A DNA stretch of 5,625 bases, taken from Planctomycetota bacterium (GTDB taxonomy: Bacteria; Planctomycetota; Phycisphaerae; WQYP01; JAJZKY01). A program made the translations under genes and the position numbers. The DNA lies in NCBI GenBank assembly GCA_021803885.1, contig JAJZKY010000361.1, positions 1 to 5,625 of the forward strand, given 5' to 3'. Shown here piece by piece: positions 1 to 5,625 of the stretch (its first letter is position 1; every line of letters begins with the position of its first letter). The notes below the pieces were generated by a model. The model ran no database searches and had not been told where the DNA came from. It saw only the letters and a program-made list of their open reading frames with translations.

Positions 1-955
1 TTGGAACGCAAATCTGCGGATTCGGCGGTTCATGCAACGTCATGCGATTCCCGGCCCGCATGCCTTGCAGGCCTACTTTAACCTGCGGTTGCATCCGCTG
101 ATCGAGCGGCATGAGCGGATCATGGTGGGGTGGCAGGAGATCCTCGATCCCAGACTGCCGAAATCCATCGTGGTCGAGGCTTGGCGCAGTGTTGGGGCGC
201 TGGCGAGCATTGTAGAACAGGGGTTCGACGGCATTCTGGCGGCCGGCTATTATCTCGACTTGATGTGGCCGGCGGCAAAGCACTACGCCGTGGATCCGAT
301 TCCGGTGGAAAGTTCTCTGAATGAGGAACAACAACGGAAAGTGTTGGGCGGCGAGGCGTGCATGTGGGGCGAATATGTAACGCCGCTAACCGTGGATAGC
401 CGCATCTGGCCGAGGACAGCGGCCATTGCCGAACGGCTCTGGTCGCCCCGCGAGATCACCGATGTCGCCGATATGTATCGGCGCTTGGAGCTGGTCAGCC
501 TGGAACTCGAAGATCGGGGCCTGACGCACCGCTGGAATCAGGATCGGCTGTTGCGCTGGTTTGCGCGTGGCGAACCGGTCAAACCTTTATCTTTGTTACT
601 CGACGTCATCGAGCCCACCAAGCACTGGCATCCGCATGAATATACCGTCTTCACGCCACCCGATACGATGTTCTATGCCGCTCCGCCCGAGAGCAGTTCG
701 CGGCGGTGGTTTCCACAATGGGTGGATGAATTTCTTGCGGCGCCAGAGGCCAGCATGCGGCTGGATCGGCTTTTTTGCGATTGGCAACAAGCCCATGCCG
801 GCTTCGAGCGCCTCCTGCGGCGCTCATCCAATTTGGATCAACTCGAACCGCTCATGGCCAACTTGACCCAGCTTGGGGCCGTGGATTGCCGTGCCGCGGC
901 TAAAAGATTAGCGCCGTCATCTGCGGTGCCTTGCGGTCCCTCGCCATTCATTTGA
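1..955 (+). CDS. beta-N-acetylhexosaminidase, GH20 family, 5'-truncated by window edge
   Basis: Hydrolyses terminal beta-linked GlcNAc or GalNAc from glycans such as chitin oligomers or glycoprotein and mucin chains, by substrate-assisted catalysis. The reading frame is open from base 2, so the Met codon at 32 is internal. Counting from that Met, GH20 signatures appear in order: GWQEIL (33-38), with the active-site Trp; GYYLDL (72-77), with the Tyr/Asp pair that contacts the sugar; GGEACMWGE (106-114), with a substrate-pocket Trp and Glu; and WPRTAAIAERLWS (126-138), which closes the barrel. The catalytic Asp-Glu pair should lie a few dozen residues upstream, off the window. After the barrel, residues about 180-290 form the helical tail seen in many bacterial GH20 enzymes (VIEPTKHWHP, then a helix-rich stretch). 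The last 15 or so residues do not look like the usual family end and are antisense to the Tat ORF, so the gene may also be clipped at its 3' end. Family assignment is very secure; exact substrate is unknown. Confidence 0.95.
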   Translation, partial: WNANLRIRRFMQRHAIPGPHALQAYFNLRLHPLIERHERIMVGWQEILDPRLPKSIVVEAWRSVGALASIVEQGFDGILAAGYYLDLMWPAAKHYAVDPIPVESSLNEEQQRKVLGGEACMWGEYVTPLTVDSRIWPRTAAIAERLWSPREITDVADMYRRLELVSLELEDRGLTHRWNQDRLLRWFARGEPVKPLSLLLDVIEPTKHWHPHEYTVFTPPDTMFYAAPPESSSRRWFPQWVDEFLAAPEASMRLDRLFCDWQQAHAGFERLLRRSSNLDQLEPLMANLTQLGAVDCRAAAKRLAPSSAVPCGPSPFI

Positions 956-1092
956 TTTGCGTGAGCCGCGGAGACCGCCCTGAGCCATCCGGAGTGATTG
1001 AACACAAACGCCGAGGCCGAGCCCGCCGCGGCCTGGGCAAGAAACTTCCGGCGCCTGGATGAATGACGGCGATCGCGAATGATATCTTTCAT
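838..1092 (-). pseudogene. Tat-signal protein, probably truncated after the export signal
   Basis: An ATG at 1092 is preceded by AAAGGG seven bases upstream, so a real translation start is likely; the in-frame GTG at 1098 lies within the ribosome-binding spacer. The 84-residue product starts with a textbook twin-arginine signal: basic n-region, SRRRKFL at residues 12-18, hydrophobic AQAAAGSASAFVF (19-31), and a likely signal peptidase site after AHA (43-45). Such a signal sends a folded protein, often cofactor-bearing, across the inner membrane. Only about 39 residues follow, polar at first (NQMNGEGPQG), and no domain is recognisable. From base 955 down to its stop the ORF is antisense to the GH20 gene. 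A complete exported enzyme normally needs hundreds more residues, so I read this as the 5' remnant of a larger gene cut by a deletion or rearrangement, or by an assembly error. A genuine small exported protein is possible but less likely. Confidence 0.6.
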
Positions 1093-1099
1093 GCGCACA

Positions 1100-1105
1100 C
1101 CCTTT
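1100..1105 (-). promoter_or_regulatory. ribosome-binding site of the Tat ORF
   Basis: The minus strand reads AAAGGG seven bases before the ATG at 1092. It picks that ATG over the GTG at 1098 and supports the ORF having been a genuine expressed gene rather than an antisense shadow of GH20. Confidence 0.6.
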
Positions 1106-1145
1106 GCTTAGAACCGGCCTCAAAAAGCCGAGCGAGCCAGGACAG

Positions 1146-1151
1146 TTTATA
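1146..1151 (-). promoter_or_regulatory. possible -10 element upstream of the Tat ORF
   Basis: The minus strand reads TATAAA about 55 bases before the ATG at 1092, with TG directly in front. The best -35 candidate 18 bases upstream (TTAGAG) is a poor match, so a sigma-70-type promoter is only a possibility. Its position between the lyase stop and the Tat start is sensible for a separate transcript. Confidence 0.22.
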
Positions 1152-1214
1152 CATGCGGCTTTTCTTCTGCTCTAACCCATGGGCGCCCCTCCGCAAACAA
1201 CGCGGAATTGTTTC

Positions 1215-1248
1215 GAATGTGCCGCAGATAATCTTGCGTGCGGCATTC
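1215..1248 (-). terminator. inverted repeat downstream of the lyase gene, possible terminator
   Basis: GAATGTGCCGCA (1215-1226) pairs with TGCGGCATTC (1239-1248): ten base pairs with a two-base bulge and a 12-base loop. It begins about 40 bases past the lyase stop and before the Tat ORF, the place expected for a transcription end. There is no T-run on either strand directly after the stem, so a classical intrinsic terminator is not shown; it could instead be a processing hairpin. The rest of 1093-1289 shows nothing else recognisable beyond the Tat ORF's upstream signals. Confidence 0.35.
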
Positions 1249-1289
1249 CCAAAAGCTGGATCGCAATGAATGGGACTCCAGCGCCACTG

Positions 1290-2264
1290 CTATTTCCCTT
1301 CCCCGCCGTCCCATACTGGGTGATCCGGTTTACAATTGTTGCCGGTCGGCTGGACATAGCGATCCCTGATGCGCCGCACAGAGGATACATCCATCCACTG
1401 TTCCAGATGCCCATACAAGCTGCCATGCTCTTGCGCCACCGACACGGAAAGGCCAGTTTCTTTAACCTTGCGGGCGGCATGATACATCGCATTCACGGCC
1501 ACGCCCAGCAATGTCGTCGGTTCAACATACATGTCATAGCCAAGGCGATAGATCTCATCGATCGAAAGATCCATCATATCTTCGCTATACTGGACCCGAT
1601 CGAGATTGATTGCCGTCCCCAAGGTTCGAATCGTGATGAGCGGCCCCCCAATCTGGCCGCGAAACCATTGCGCCTGGCTCCGCGTCCAGGCAATGGCAAA
1701 AATGGCGTCGGCGCCGGCGAGCCGATATTCCCGCGCCCGATACAACCAATCAACGCGCCGCGCTTCCTCTGATGTATGGATGGACGCCACGTATGTCCCC
1801 GGGCGGCCTATAATCATAAGCTCCGGATCAGGCCTCTCGCCAGCCATGGCGCGAATTTTTGCGGCCGTAAGGCTACAATCCTCCAGACCCAGCACATGCG
1901 GCGGAATGAATGGACACTTATACGGCAGCCCATAATCGTCTATGTGCAAAGCCGAAGCACCCGCGGCCCAAAGTTCCTTCATCCAGAACACAGCGACGTA
2001 GGGCTCGCCGAATCCCTGCTCAAAATCCACCAGGATGGGCAGGCTGGTGGCACGACGAATCGCGCGGCAACTACGAACCAATTCCTCGGGTCCGATAACT
2101 CCGATATCCGGCACGCCATTCACAAAGCTGAGTTGAAGGGATTGTAAGCCAATGGCGTCAAAGCCAGCCCGTTCCACGATTTTTGCTGAAATCACATCGT
2201 GGGCGCCCATAATCCATACCGGTTTTCCATGCCCCAACCGTTTCCGCAAACTTGGAATTTCCAT
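1290..2264 (-). CDS. isocitrate lyase/PEP mutase superfamily enzyme, methylisocitrate-lyase-like
   Basis: A cytoplasmic TIM-barrel enzyme of the superfamily that makes or breaks C-C or P-C bonds at the alpha carbon of 2-oxo or 2-hydroxy acids using Mg2+. The start is the ATG at 2264, not the in-frame GTG at 2273, because GGAGGT sits seven bases before the ATG and overlaps that GTG; this gives 324 residues against roughly 290-300 usual for methylisocitrate lyases. Visible motifs: GAHDVISAKIVERAGFDAI near the N-terminus (substrate loop); VDFEQGFGEP, where D80 and E82 match the Mg-binding DxDxGYG motif; IDDYGLPYKC, where D109-D110 match the usual E-D and C117 aligns with the catalytic Cys of the lyases' K[KR]CGH loop; IIGRPG with R154; and AGADAIF. 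The Cys favours a lyase over PEP mutase or phosphonopyruvate hydrolase, which carry Asn or similar there, but the following Gly-His is replaced by Pro-Phe. Superfamily sure, substrate unknown. Confidence 0.9.
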   Translation of the reverse strand: MEIPSLRKRLGHGKPVWIMGAHDVISAKIVERAGFDAIGLQSLQLSFVNGVPDIGVIGPEELVRSCRAIRRATSLPILVDFEQGFGEPYVAVFWMKELWAAGASALHIDDYGLPYKCPFIPPHVLGLEDCSLTAAKIRAMAGERPDPELMIIGRPGTYVASIHTSEEARRVDWLYRAREYRLAGADAIFAIAWTRSQAQWFRGQIGGPLITIRTLGTAINLDRVQYSEDMMDLSIDEIYRLGYDMYVEPTTLLGVAVNAMYHAARKVKETGLSVSVAQEHGSLYGHLEQWMDVSSVRRIRDRYVQPTGNNCKPDHPVWDGGEGK

Positions 2265-2271
2265 TGCAAAC

Positions 2272-2277
2272 ACCTCC
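2272..2277 (-). promoter_or_regulatory. strong Shine-Dalgarno that fixes the lyase start
   Basis: The minus strand reads GGAGGT seven bases before the ATG at 2264. The motif overlaps the in-frame GTG at 2273, which rules that codon out as the start. Confidence 0.8.
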
Positions 2278-2278
2278 G

Positions 2279-2470
2279 GTATTTAAGGATATTTCCATCC
2301 AGCAGGACAGCCCCTCCCATCGCCTTGATGAAGGCAACCGCGGCATCCAGGTCACAAACTTTTGCGGCATAGTTCCATGCCTGCATGACATCACACCTGC
2401 CTTCTTTGCCGCCGCTGACCAAAACAAAGCCATGGTTCTGTGAGGCGATCTGCGTCGCATCGCTTGGTTC
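2279..2470 (-). pseudogene. candidate inositol monophosphatase-family C-terminal fragment
   Basis: This stretch, in the gap between the oxidoreductase and the lyase, is stop-free in one minus-strand frame and reads like real protein. GGKEGRCDVMQAW is followed by AAKVCDLDAAVAFIKAMGG and AVLLDGN. That matches, without gaps, the spacing of the inositol monophosphatase-family C-terminal signature: Asp-Ala, then 13 residues on a [WVT]D-[ILV]-A-A metal-binding Asp, then an [EK]-A-G-G turn and a D-G loop. A TGA at 2471-2473 closes the frame upstream, the N-terminal metal-site motifs (such as DPLDGT) are absent, and only a short unrelated tail follows before the frame runs into the lyase gene. An intact enzyme needs about 260 residues, so if the match is right this is a decayed internal piece. 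The match is from memory of the family and rests on about 45 residues. Confidence 0.42.
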
Positions 2471-2607
2471 TCAGCCGGTTCGAACATTCTCACGCACATC
2501 GGTGCTTGCCCGCAGCCCGCACACATAGTGCACGGCATAGACCCGGTGGGTTCTCGCTCCCGCGGCCGTGCTTGCCTGGCGGGCCGCGCCGTCCCTCTCG
2601 CTTGATT
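2471..2607. other. non-coding stretch downstream of the oxidoreductase, no intact gene
   Basis: This is the upstream part of the 343-base gap (2265-2607) between the oxidoreductase stop and the lyase ATG. The minus frame shared with the neighbouring fragment is open between TGA codons at 2624-2626 and 2471-2473 and reads THRVYAVHYVCGLRASTDV in part, with a coding-like third-base pattern but no family I recognise. It also holds the GC-rich inverted repeat at 2561-2588. No tRNA, riboswitch or clear promoter was seen. Confidence 0.4.
2561..2588 (-). repeat. GC-rich inverted repeat just after the oxidoreductase stop
   Basis: CGCGGCC (2561-2567) and GGCCGCG (2582-2588) form a perfect seven-pair stem with a 14-base loop, about 20 bases past the oxidoreductase stop codon. 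No T-run follows, so it is not a standard intrinsic terminator. It could slow transcription, protect the upstream mRNA end, or be chance in GC-rich DNA. Confidence 0.35.
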
Positions 2608-3807
2608 TCAGCCTCCCGGCGCTTCAAGACTCGCAGGGCTGCCGCTGCATGGCCACAGGACACCACACTCGCGCCGTTCCTCTGCTGACCGGTAGGCGGC
2701 CTCGACAGCCGCAATACAAAAAGCTCCATCCTCGGCAGTAGCCGCACGATCATTCTCTCCTTTGATAGCTCGCGCAAACTCCCGCAACTGCCCGGAAAAC
2801 ATGACATGGGCGGCTCCGGCGGGCGAACCCGCCGCCCGGGGAGGTTCCGGCTGCTCCACAAAGCTCCAACCCAGACGCTCAGCGGCAGCCCGTTGAAGCT
2901 GCCAGACCGCGATGCGGCCATTCTCCGAGGAATCCCAGGGCAAAAGATCGAATAATATTTGTCCCCGAGTGCCCAATAGATAGCCATATTCGGTCCATTC
3001 TCCGATGCCAGAGCCCAGCGACCATAGGGGAGAAAGGCTGCGCCCAACCACGCCCGTCTCAAAACGCAACGTAAAGCCACGGTTAAAGCGAACTAAGACT
3101 ACTCCCAGATCCTCCCAAACCGAAGCTGGCCGCGGCCAATCAAGCCTCTCCCGCGCCACATTGAAGATTTGAGCATATACCGCGATCGGGCGGGTCTGTA
3201 ACCAATCATAAATAAGGTCAACATAGTGGGGGAGATGGTCCATGACGATTCCGCCGCCAATCGCAGGATTAGCCCAACGCCACTCATAACCAGTGCGATA
3301 TCCTTCTGGAATTAAGATATTAGGATCCAGCTTGGCATTGCTAGCCCAGTGGATCCCTCCATAATACACATCGCCAATGGCGCCATTCTGGATGAGATCA
3401 TGAACTCGGCGCAGGCTGGGATGAAAACGTTTCTCATGGCCCACCCGCAGGCAAACACCGGCGGAAGCCGCCGCCATTAGAATGTCCCGGCATTCCATCG
3501 TGTTGCAAGCCAGCGGTTTTTCCACCAGGACATGTTTCCCACGGGTCACAGCTAAACGGATGATTTCGGCATGCGAGTCTGGCGGAGTGGCAATAATCAC
3601 GGCCTGAATCCCTGGTGAATCCAGAATTTCTTCCGGGCTGGCTGAAAGCATGGGGGCAGGATATAAACGGTGAGCCTTCTCTAAACGGCTGCGATCCCGG
3701 TCACATAAGGCTAATAAGTCGAACTGTTCCTCCGCCGCGATTGCAGGCAGATGAGCATGAGAGGCCGCCGTTCCCGCGCCAATCATACCCATACCTATGC
3801 GTGTCAT
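2608..3807 (-). CDS. Gfo/Idh/MocA family NAD(P)-dependent oxidoreductase
   Basis: A cytoplasmic two-domain dehydrogenase; members oxidise or reduce sugars, inositols and their derivatives with NAD(P). The 399-residue product has a Rossmann domain at residues 1-120: GMIGAGTAA (7-15) binds the dinucleotide, CDRD (35-38) ends the second strand, ATPPDSHAEI (73-82) and VEKPLACN (95-102) follow, with K97 the conserved catalytic or substrate-binding Lys of the EKP motif. The C-terminal beta-sheet domain contains GGGIVMDHLPHYVDLIYDW (184-202), the usual [GD]-H-x-[VI]-D site with H194. The family end TAEDGAFCIAAVEAAYRSA lies at 357-375; the last 20 or so residues (Cys- and Pro-rich) are an unusual tail. 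Start ATG at 3807 has GGAAGA six bases upstream. It begins 21 bases after the GH116-like gene, so the two are very likely one transcript and may act on the same sugar. The exact substrate cannot be told. Confidence 0.94.
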   Translation of the reverse strand: MTRIGMGMIGAGTAASHAHLPAIAAEEQFDLLALCDRDRSRLEKAHRLYPAPMLSASPEEILDSPGIQAVIIATPPDSHAEIIRLAVTRGKHVLVEKPLACNTMECRDILMAAASAGVCLRVGHEKRFHPSLRRVHDLIQNGAIGDVYYGGIHWASNAKLDPNILIPEGYRTGYEWRWANPAIGGGIVMDHLPHYVDLIYDWLQTRPIAVYAQIFNVARERLDWPRPASVWEDLGVVLVRFNRGFTLRFETGVVGRSLSPLWSLGSGIGEWTEYGYLLGTRGQILFDLLPWDSSENGRIAVWQLQRAAAERLGWSFVEQPEPPRAAGSPAGAAHVMFSGQLREFARAIKGENDRAATAEDGAFCIAAVEAAYRSAEERRECGVLWPCSGSPASLEAPGG

Positions 3808-3813
3808 CGTGAT

Positions 3814-3819
3814 TCTTCC
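3814..3819 (-). promoter_or_regulatory. ribosome-binding site of the oxidoreductase gene
   Basis: The minus strand reads GGAAGA six bases before the ATG at 3807. It sits inside the 21-base gap after the upstream glycosidase stop, consistent with translation from a shared message. Confidence 0.6.
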
Positions 3820-3828
3820 GGGTCTTCA

Positions 3829-5625
3829 TCAGGCATGGGCCGCGGCCTTGCATATTCTGGTTACAATTCCATTCGGGCCGCATATTCCTTTGATATCCTG
3901 GCCCGCCAAAGCCGCGGGAATTGCCCACAGCATCATGTTTTGATCATAATGACTGCCAAACACCGGCTCGCCATTGTCTCCGCGAATAATATTCGGCTGG
4001 TTCCACTCGGAGCCGCTTTTAATCGTGACCCCCTGTATGCAGCGCCGGACCAACTCCAGACCGAAGCTCCTTTCGCCGGAATACATGTAATTCATAGCCA
4101 GCATATATAGCTCAGGCACAAAGAATGTATTGGGGCCATACCCCACACCTTCGGCCAGATGGCCATCTGCATGGGTCATGTTTACCGCGCCGTAGCGCGT
4201 GGCGGCGACACAGGTGCGCCGAATCGTCTCCAAAGTGATGCGAACCCGGCTGGGTGGAAACACCGGGCTGAGGCCATGGAAACGAACCATCCATTCACCG
4301 TCAAGCTGATAGGCAAATATGTCATCGGATCTGCGGCCAGTTTTAGGCTCATCGTAGGCCAGATAATATTTCCCCGTCCACAGCTTTTTCTCCATTACGC
4401 GGCTGCCGCGCGCAATCCAGTTCCGGCATTGACGCGCAAATGCGGTATCGCCGGCCTGCTCCGCCATGCGTGCGGTCATTTCCAGATTAGCTAGATGGAT
4501 GCCGCCCACATGCGGTGTCATGCCGAACCACAAAATTGACTCAAACCATTCCAAGTGGTACCCGGGCTGTCCTTCCGGGTTGTTAGGATCCACATCACCG
4601 GTCGGAACGCTGATAATATCGGCATCGCCATCCCCGCGGCGCAGACCCATGGTATAGATGGTGTTGCGCTTGACTGACCCGTAAAATTCCTTCAGCACCG
4701 CGTCATTGCCGGTTCTCTGCCAATAGCGGTCCACCATGTCCACATAACAGGGGCCGGTCGTGGTCGCTTGGTAGCCCGGCGTGGGCATGGCCATTTCCGT
4801 GCCCGCGGTGGCCCGATAGCCTCCTTTGGCATATCCGACAACCCCACCAAAGATCCAGGGAGCCGCCCCATTATAAAATTGGTATGCTTTGTAGCCTCGC
4901 ATCGTGGACAGCGCAAGCTCGGGGAAAAAATATACCAGTGGCGCATTGGCATAGAAGGAATCGGGCATGGGTTCGACCGCTGGATCCTCGATAATTCCAT
5001 CGATCATGCCAAACAGGCCATCCTCAGGGCGGCACCAAGGCCCAATCGGGGGACGGGCAACCGCCCAGAGACTATTGACCGGTATCAAATATAAGATATT
5101 CACCAAGGCTTCCCGCAGCCACACTGGAAAATCGCGTTCGGCAAAAATAACCTGCTGCCATGCCAATACTCTAGATAAAAGCGAGGTGTGGTTTTCAGCC
5201 AAAAACTCCGCCACCGCCAGTGCGTCCTGGTAGCGGGTGGTATACATGTGCGTAAAGGTATGAGATCCCTCGCCAATCCAATCCGGCGCATACCATGCCA
5301 GAACGAAACGGAGGACCTGATGCTCGCCAGGGCGCAATGCATACGGAACTGAAACGGAGCCGCCAAAATCGGTATCCGAGGGAGTTGGCAGCCGGGCGGG
5401 AAATTGTGCCCAGGCGCTCCCGCTGTCCAAAGCGCCGCCAACTTGGATCCCGTTATCGCCAATGACACCGATGGCATAACCGATCTTGCTGACTTTTTCA
5501 GAGCTTACTGTCAGCCCGCTGAACTTGCCTTGTATCTTTCGCCGTAAGGAATGAGTGTTGTGCTTTGATACCGCGATCCACTCTACATAAGGGTCATTCT
5601 GCCATGCCGTCGTTTTGATCCTGGG
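3829..5625 (-). CDS. GH116-like glycoside hydrolase (GBA2-related), N-terminus off window
   Basis: Resembles the GH116 family (bacterial beta-glucosidases/beta-xylosidases and the animal glucosylceramidase GBA2), retaining enzymes with an N-terminal beta-sandwich and an (alpha/alpha)6 barrel. The frame is open to base 5625, so 598 residues are visible; the TTG at 5430 is internal. Numbering from the right edge, residues 1 to about 135 are the beta-rich part (WIAVSKHNTHS, then LRFVLAWYAPDWIG). The barrel then shows AWQQVIFAERDFPVWLREAL (155-174), like the GBA2 stretch ending in LPAWYKSAL; SFYANAPLVYFFPELALS (223-240), like HFYASFALIMLWPKLELS; VGGIHLANLEMTARMA (373-388); and EGVGYGPNTFFVPELYMLAM near the end. 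Catalytic positions look altered: D209 in FGMIDG lies where GBA2 has its nucleophile Glu, and E362 in WFESIL where it has the acid/base Asp. No signal peptide can be judged. It heads the visible operon. Family fairly secure; substrate and activity uncertain. Confidence 0.82.
   Translation of the reverse strand, partial: PRIKTTAWQNDPYVEWIAVSKHNTHSLRRKIQGKFSGLTVSSEKVSKIGYAIGVIGDNGIQVGGALDSGSAWAQFPARLPTPSDTDFGGSVSVPYALRPGEHQVLRFVLAWYAPDWIGEGSHTFTHMYTTRYQDALAVAEFLAENHTSLLSRVLAWQQVIFAERDFPVWLREALVNILYLIPVNSLWAVARPPIGPWCRPEDGLFGMIDGIIEDPAVEPMPDSFYANAPLVYFFPELALSTMRGYKAYQFYNGAAPWIFGGVVGYAKGGYRATAGTEMAMPTPGYQATTTGPCYVDMVDRYWQRTGNDAVLKEFYGSVKRNTIYTMGLRRGDGDADIISVPTGDVDPNNPEGQPGYHLEWFESILWFGMTPHVGGIHLANLEMTARMAEQAGDTAFARQCRNWIARGSRVMEKKLWTGKYYLAYDEPKTGRRSDDIFAYQLDGEWMVRFHGLSPVFPPSRVRITLETIRRTCVAATRYGAVNMTHADGHLAEGVGYGPNTFFVPELYMLAMNYMYSGERSFGLELVRRCIQGVTIKSGSEWNQPNIIRGDNGEPVFGSHYDQNMMLWAIPAALAGQDIKGICGPNGIVTRICKAAAHA

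Noticed and set aside
1179..1772. Plus-strand ORF of 197 codons
   Set aside because: It lies mostly antisense to the lyase gene, whose motifs are unmistakable, and its own translation has no domain-like pattern.
2271..2273. GTG start for the lyase
   Set aside because: The codon overlaps the GGAGGT ribosome-binding site of the ATG at 2264.
2158..2538. Minus-strand ORF of 126 codons spanning the gap before the lyase
   Set aside because: Its Met/Cys/Arg-rich translation does not look like protein, while the neighbouring frame at 2279-2470 does; it also overruns the lyase start by about 100 bases.
2471..2626. TGA read as an amino acid, joining the fragments in the gap
   Set aside because: GH20, the oxidoreductase and the GH116-like gene all end in TGA at family-appropriate places, so TGA acts as a normal stop here.
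2490..3080. Minus-strand ORF of 196 codons
   Set aside because: It is another frame of the oxidoreductase gene for most of its length; its Arg/Pro/Gly-rich translation is typical of a shadow frame.
3701..4110. ORFs on both strands over the glycosidase/oxidoreductase boundary
   Set aside because: Shadows of the two overlapping real genes; the translations show no family motif, and the boundary is explained by a 21-base gap with a ribosome-binding site.
5428..5430. TTG as the start of the GH116-like gene
   Set aside because: The frame stays open to base 5625 with beta-strand-rich sequence in keeping with the domain, so the codon is an internal Leu.
1..5625. CRISPR array, tRNA, rRNA, transposase or phage genes
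   Set aside because: No regularly spaced repeats, tRNA-like cloverleaf, conserved rRNA sequence or mobile-element protein motif was found on either strand by eye.

Overview
The window looks like a chromosomal glycan-degradation neighbourhood from a free-living bacterium with moderately GC-rich DNA. The mix of a GH20 hexosaminidase, a large GH116-like glycosidase, a Gfo/Idh/MocA oxidoreductase and a twin-arginine (Tat) signal peptide is common in the Planctomycetota/Verrucomicrobiota group and similar saccharolytic phyla. I infer that placement from gene content only. No rRNA, tRNA, CRISPR array, phage gene or recognisable insertion sequence was seen.

Layout, left to right. Bases 1-955 (+) hold the 3' part of a GH20 beta-N-acetylhexosaminidase gene whose start, including the catalytic Asp-Glu pair, lies off the left edge. 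Facing it on the minus strand is an 84-codon ORF (838-1092) with a good ribosome-binding site and a convincing Tat signal peptide. Its body runs antisense into the GH20 gene and has no recognisable domain, so it is probably a gene cut off after its export signal. Bases 1093-1289 are non-coding and hold an inverted repeat just past the lyase stop. Bases 1290-2264 (-) encode an isocitrate lyase/PEP mutase superfamily enzyme. Bases 2265-2607 have no intact gene but hold a coding-like fragment resembling the C-terminal part of the inositol monophosphatase family, and a GC-rich hairpin. Bases 2608-3807 (-) encode a Gfo/Idh/MocA dehydrogenase. Bases 3829-5625 (-) encode a large GH116-like glycosidase open through the right edge.

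The minus-strand genes are transcribed in the order GH116-like glycosidase, Gfo/Idh oxidoreductase (21 nt gap), damaged fragment, C-C lyase, Tat ORF. The first two are almost certainly co-transcribed. A plausible reading is glycoside hydrolysis followed by oxidation of the released sugar or a derivative, with a lyase acting on a 2-oxo or 2-hydroxy acid further down. The substrates cannot be read from the sequence.

The points most worth a second look are the convergent GH20/Tat junction, where both genes seem to lose expected sequence; the apparent swap of catalytic acids in the GH116-like enzyme (Asp where the Glu nucleophile should be, Glu where the Asp acid/base should be); the hybrid active-site loop of the lyase; and the inositol-monophosphatase-like fragment. 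No clear new multi-gene system is visible.
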